A stretch of 22,857 nt of DNA from an uncultured Muribaculaceae bacterium (GTDB lineage: Bacteria; Bacteroidota; Bacteroidia; Bacteroidales; Muribaculaceae), in the NCBI GenBank assembly GCA_910584365.1, contig CAJUAF010000031.1, positions 1 to 22,857 on the forward strand. Direction: 5' to 3'. The notes beneath the pieces are model-generated. The model did not search any database. It saw only the letters and a list, made by a program, of their open reading frames with translations, and was not told the DNA's origin. Shown piece by piece: positions 22,735-22,857 of the stretch. How positions within the stretch are numbered: the first letter of the stretch is position 1; each line of letters starts with the position of its first letter. The position numbers and the translations under genes are program-made.

Positions 22735-22857
22735 CTCGTCTGTATGTGTAGGATACGAAAAACCTAATCTATTGGCGTTTTTAAGTATGCCAAAAATGTA
22801 GGGTAACAAATACCCATTTGGGGAACAACATAACGCCGCCAAACGGCCTTTAGGCTC

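Larger units (their letters stand above)
22456..22857. other. Gene-free right end
   Basis: No coding frame of interest is present. The stretch holds the promoter element at 22504, an AT-rich inverted repeat and a GC-rich terminator, listed separately. The last 60 bases contain small inverted motifs (GGGTA/TACCC, GGCCTTTAGGC) that I cannot assign. Confidence 0.6.

Noticed and set aside
22600..22857. Right end considered as a structured RNA gene
   Set aside because: The GC-rich stem is followed by a T-run on the minus strand and is explained as a terminator; no tRNA, tmRNA or riboswitch core was recognised.
1..22857. CRISPR array, rRNA, tRNA or intact transposase
   Set aside because: No regularly spaced direct repeats, no rRNA or tRNA signature and no transposase or integrase motifs were seen on either strand.

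Overview
The window looks like a chromosomal segment of a gut-type Bacteroidales bacterium, perhaps a Muribaculaceae or Bacteroides relative. The pointers are repeated Bacteroidetes-type promoters (TTG, about 20 bases, TAnnTTTG), starts without a clear Shine-Dalgarno, GG-leader peptides with a SPASM radical SAM enzyme, PF14905-like outer-membrane barrels, and BspA-like leucine-rich-repeat surface proteins. No rRNA, tRNA, CRISPR array or intact insertion sequence was seen. All family names come from reading motifs by eye; no search was run.

Region 1 (1-1093) is mostly non-coding. It holds G-quadruplex-prone DNA, helically phased TTAAA motifs, a small regulator that may be only the DNA-binding end of a larger protein, and a perfect 50-base palindrome in front of the first promoter.

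Region 2 (1094-10117) is the most interesting part: a candidate ribosomal-peptide (RiPP) production and export locus. A small secreted DUF3244-like protein, a SPASM radical SAM enzyme and a 77-residue Cys-rich precursor with a GG leader form a first operon closed by a hairpin. A second promoter then drives two tandem outer-membrane barrel proteins with near-identical N-termini, a C39-peptidase ABC exporter, and a 49-residue membrane protein that resembles only the membrane end of an HlyD-type adaptor. A plausible order of action is: the radical SAM enzyme crosslinks the Cys-rich core, the exporter cuts after Gly-Gly and pumps the peptide out, and the barrels handle passage or uptake at the outer membrane.

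Region 3 (10178-16125) starts with a housekeeping-type class I aminotransferase. It is followed by a compact signalling cluster: LytTR protein, FHA/zinc-ribbon membrane protein, exported caspase-like protease, a Pro/Ala-rich acidic protein, a double-zinc-ribbon FHA protein, and a PP2C phosphatase. Two promoters and a strong terminator frame it. No Ser/Thr kinase lies in the window.

Region 4 (16126-17660) is a minus-strand AbiEii-type toxin-antitoxin pair, flanked by two direct copies of a hairpin-plus-tail repeat. Region 5 (17664-22455) is a minus-strand array of three secreted leucine-rich-repeat paralogues with a mosaic identity pattern, preceded by a truncated Spi-like secreted peptide. 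The right end (22456-22857) is non-coding and contains a terminator for a minus-strand gene lying outside the window.
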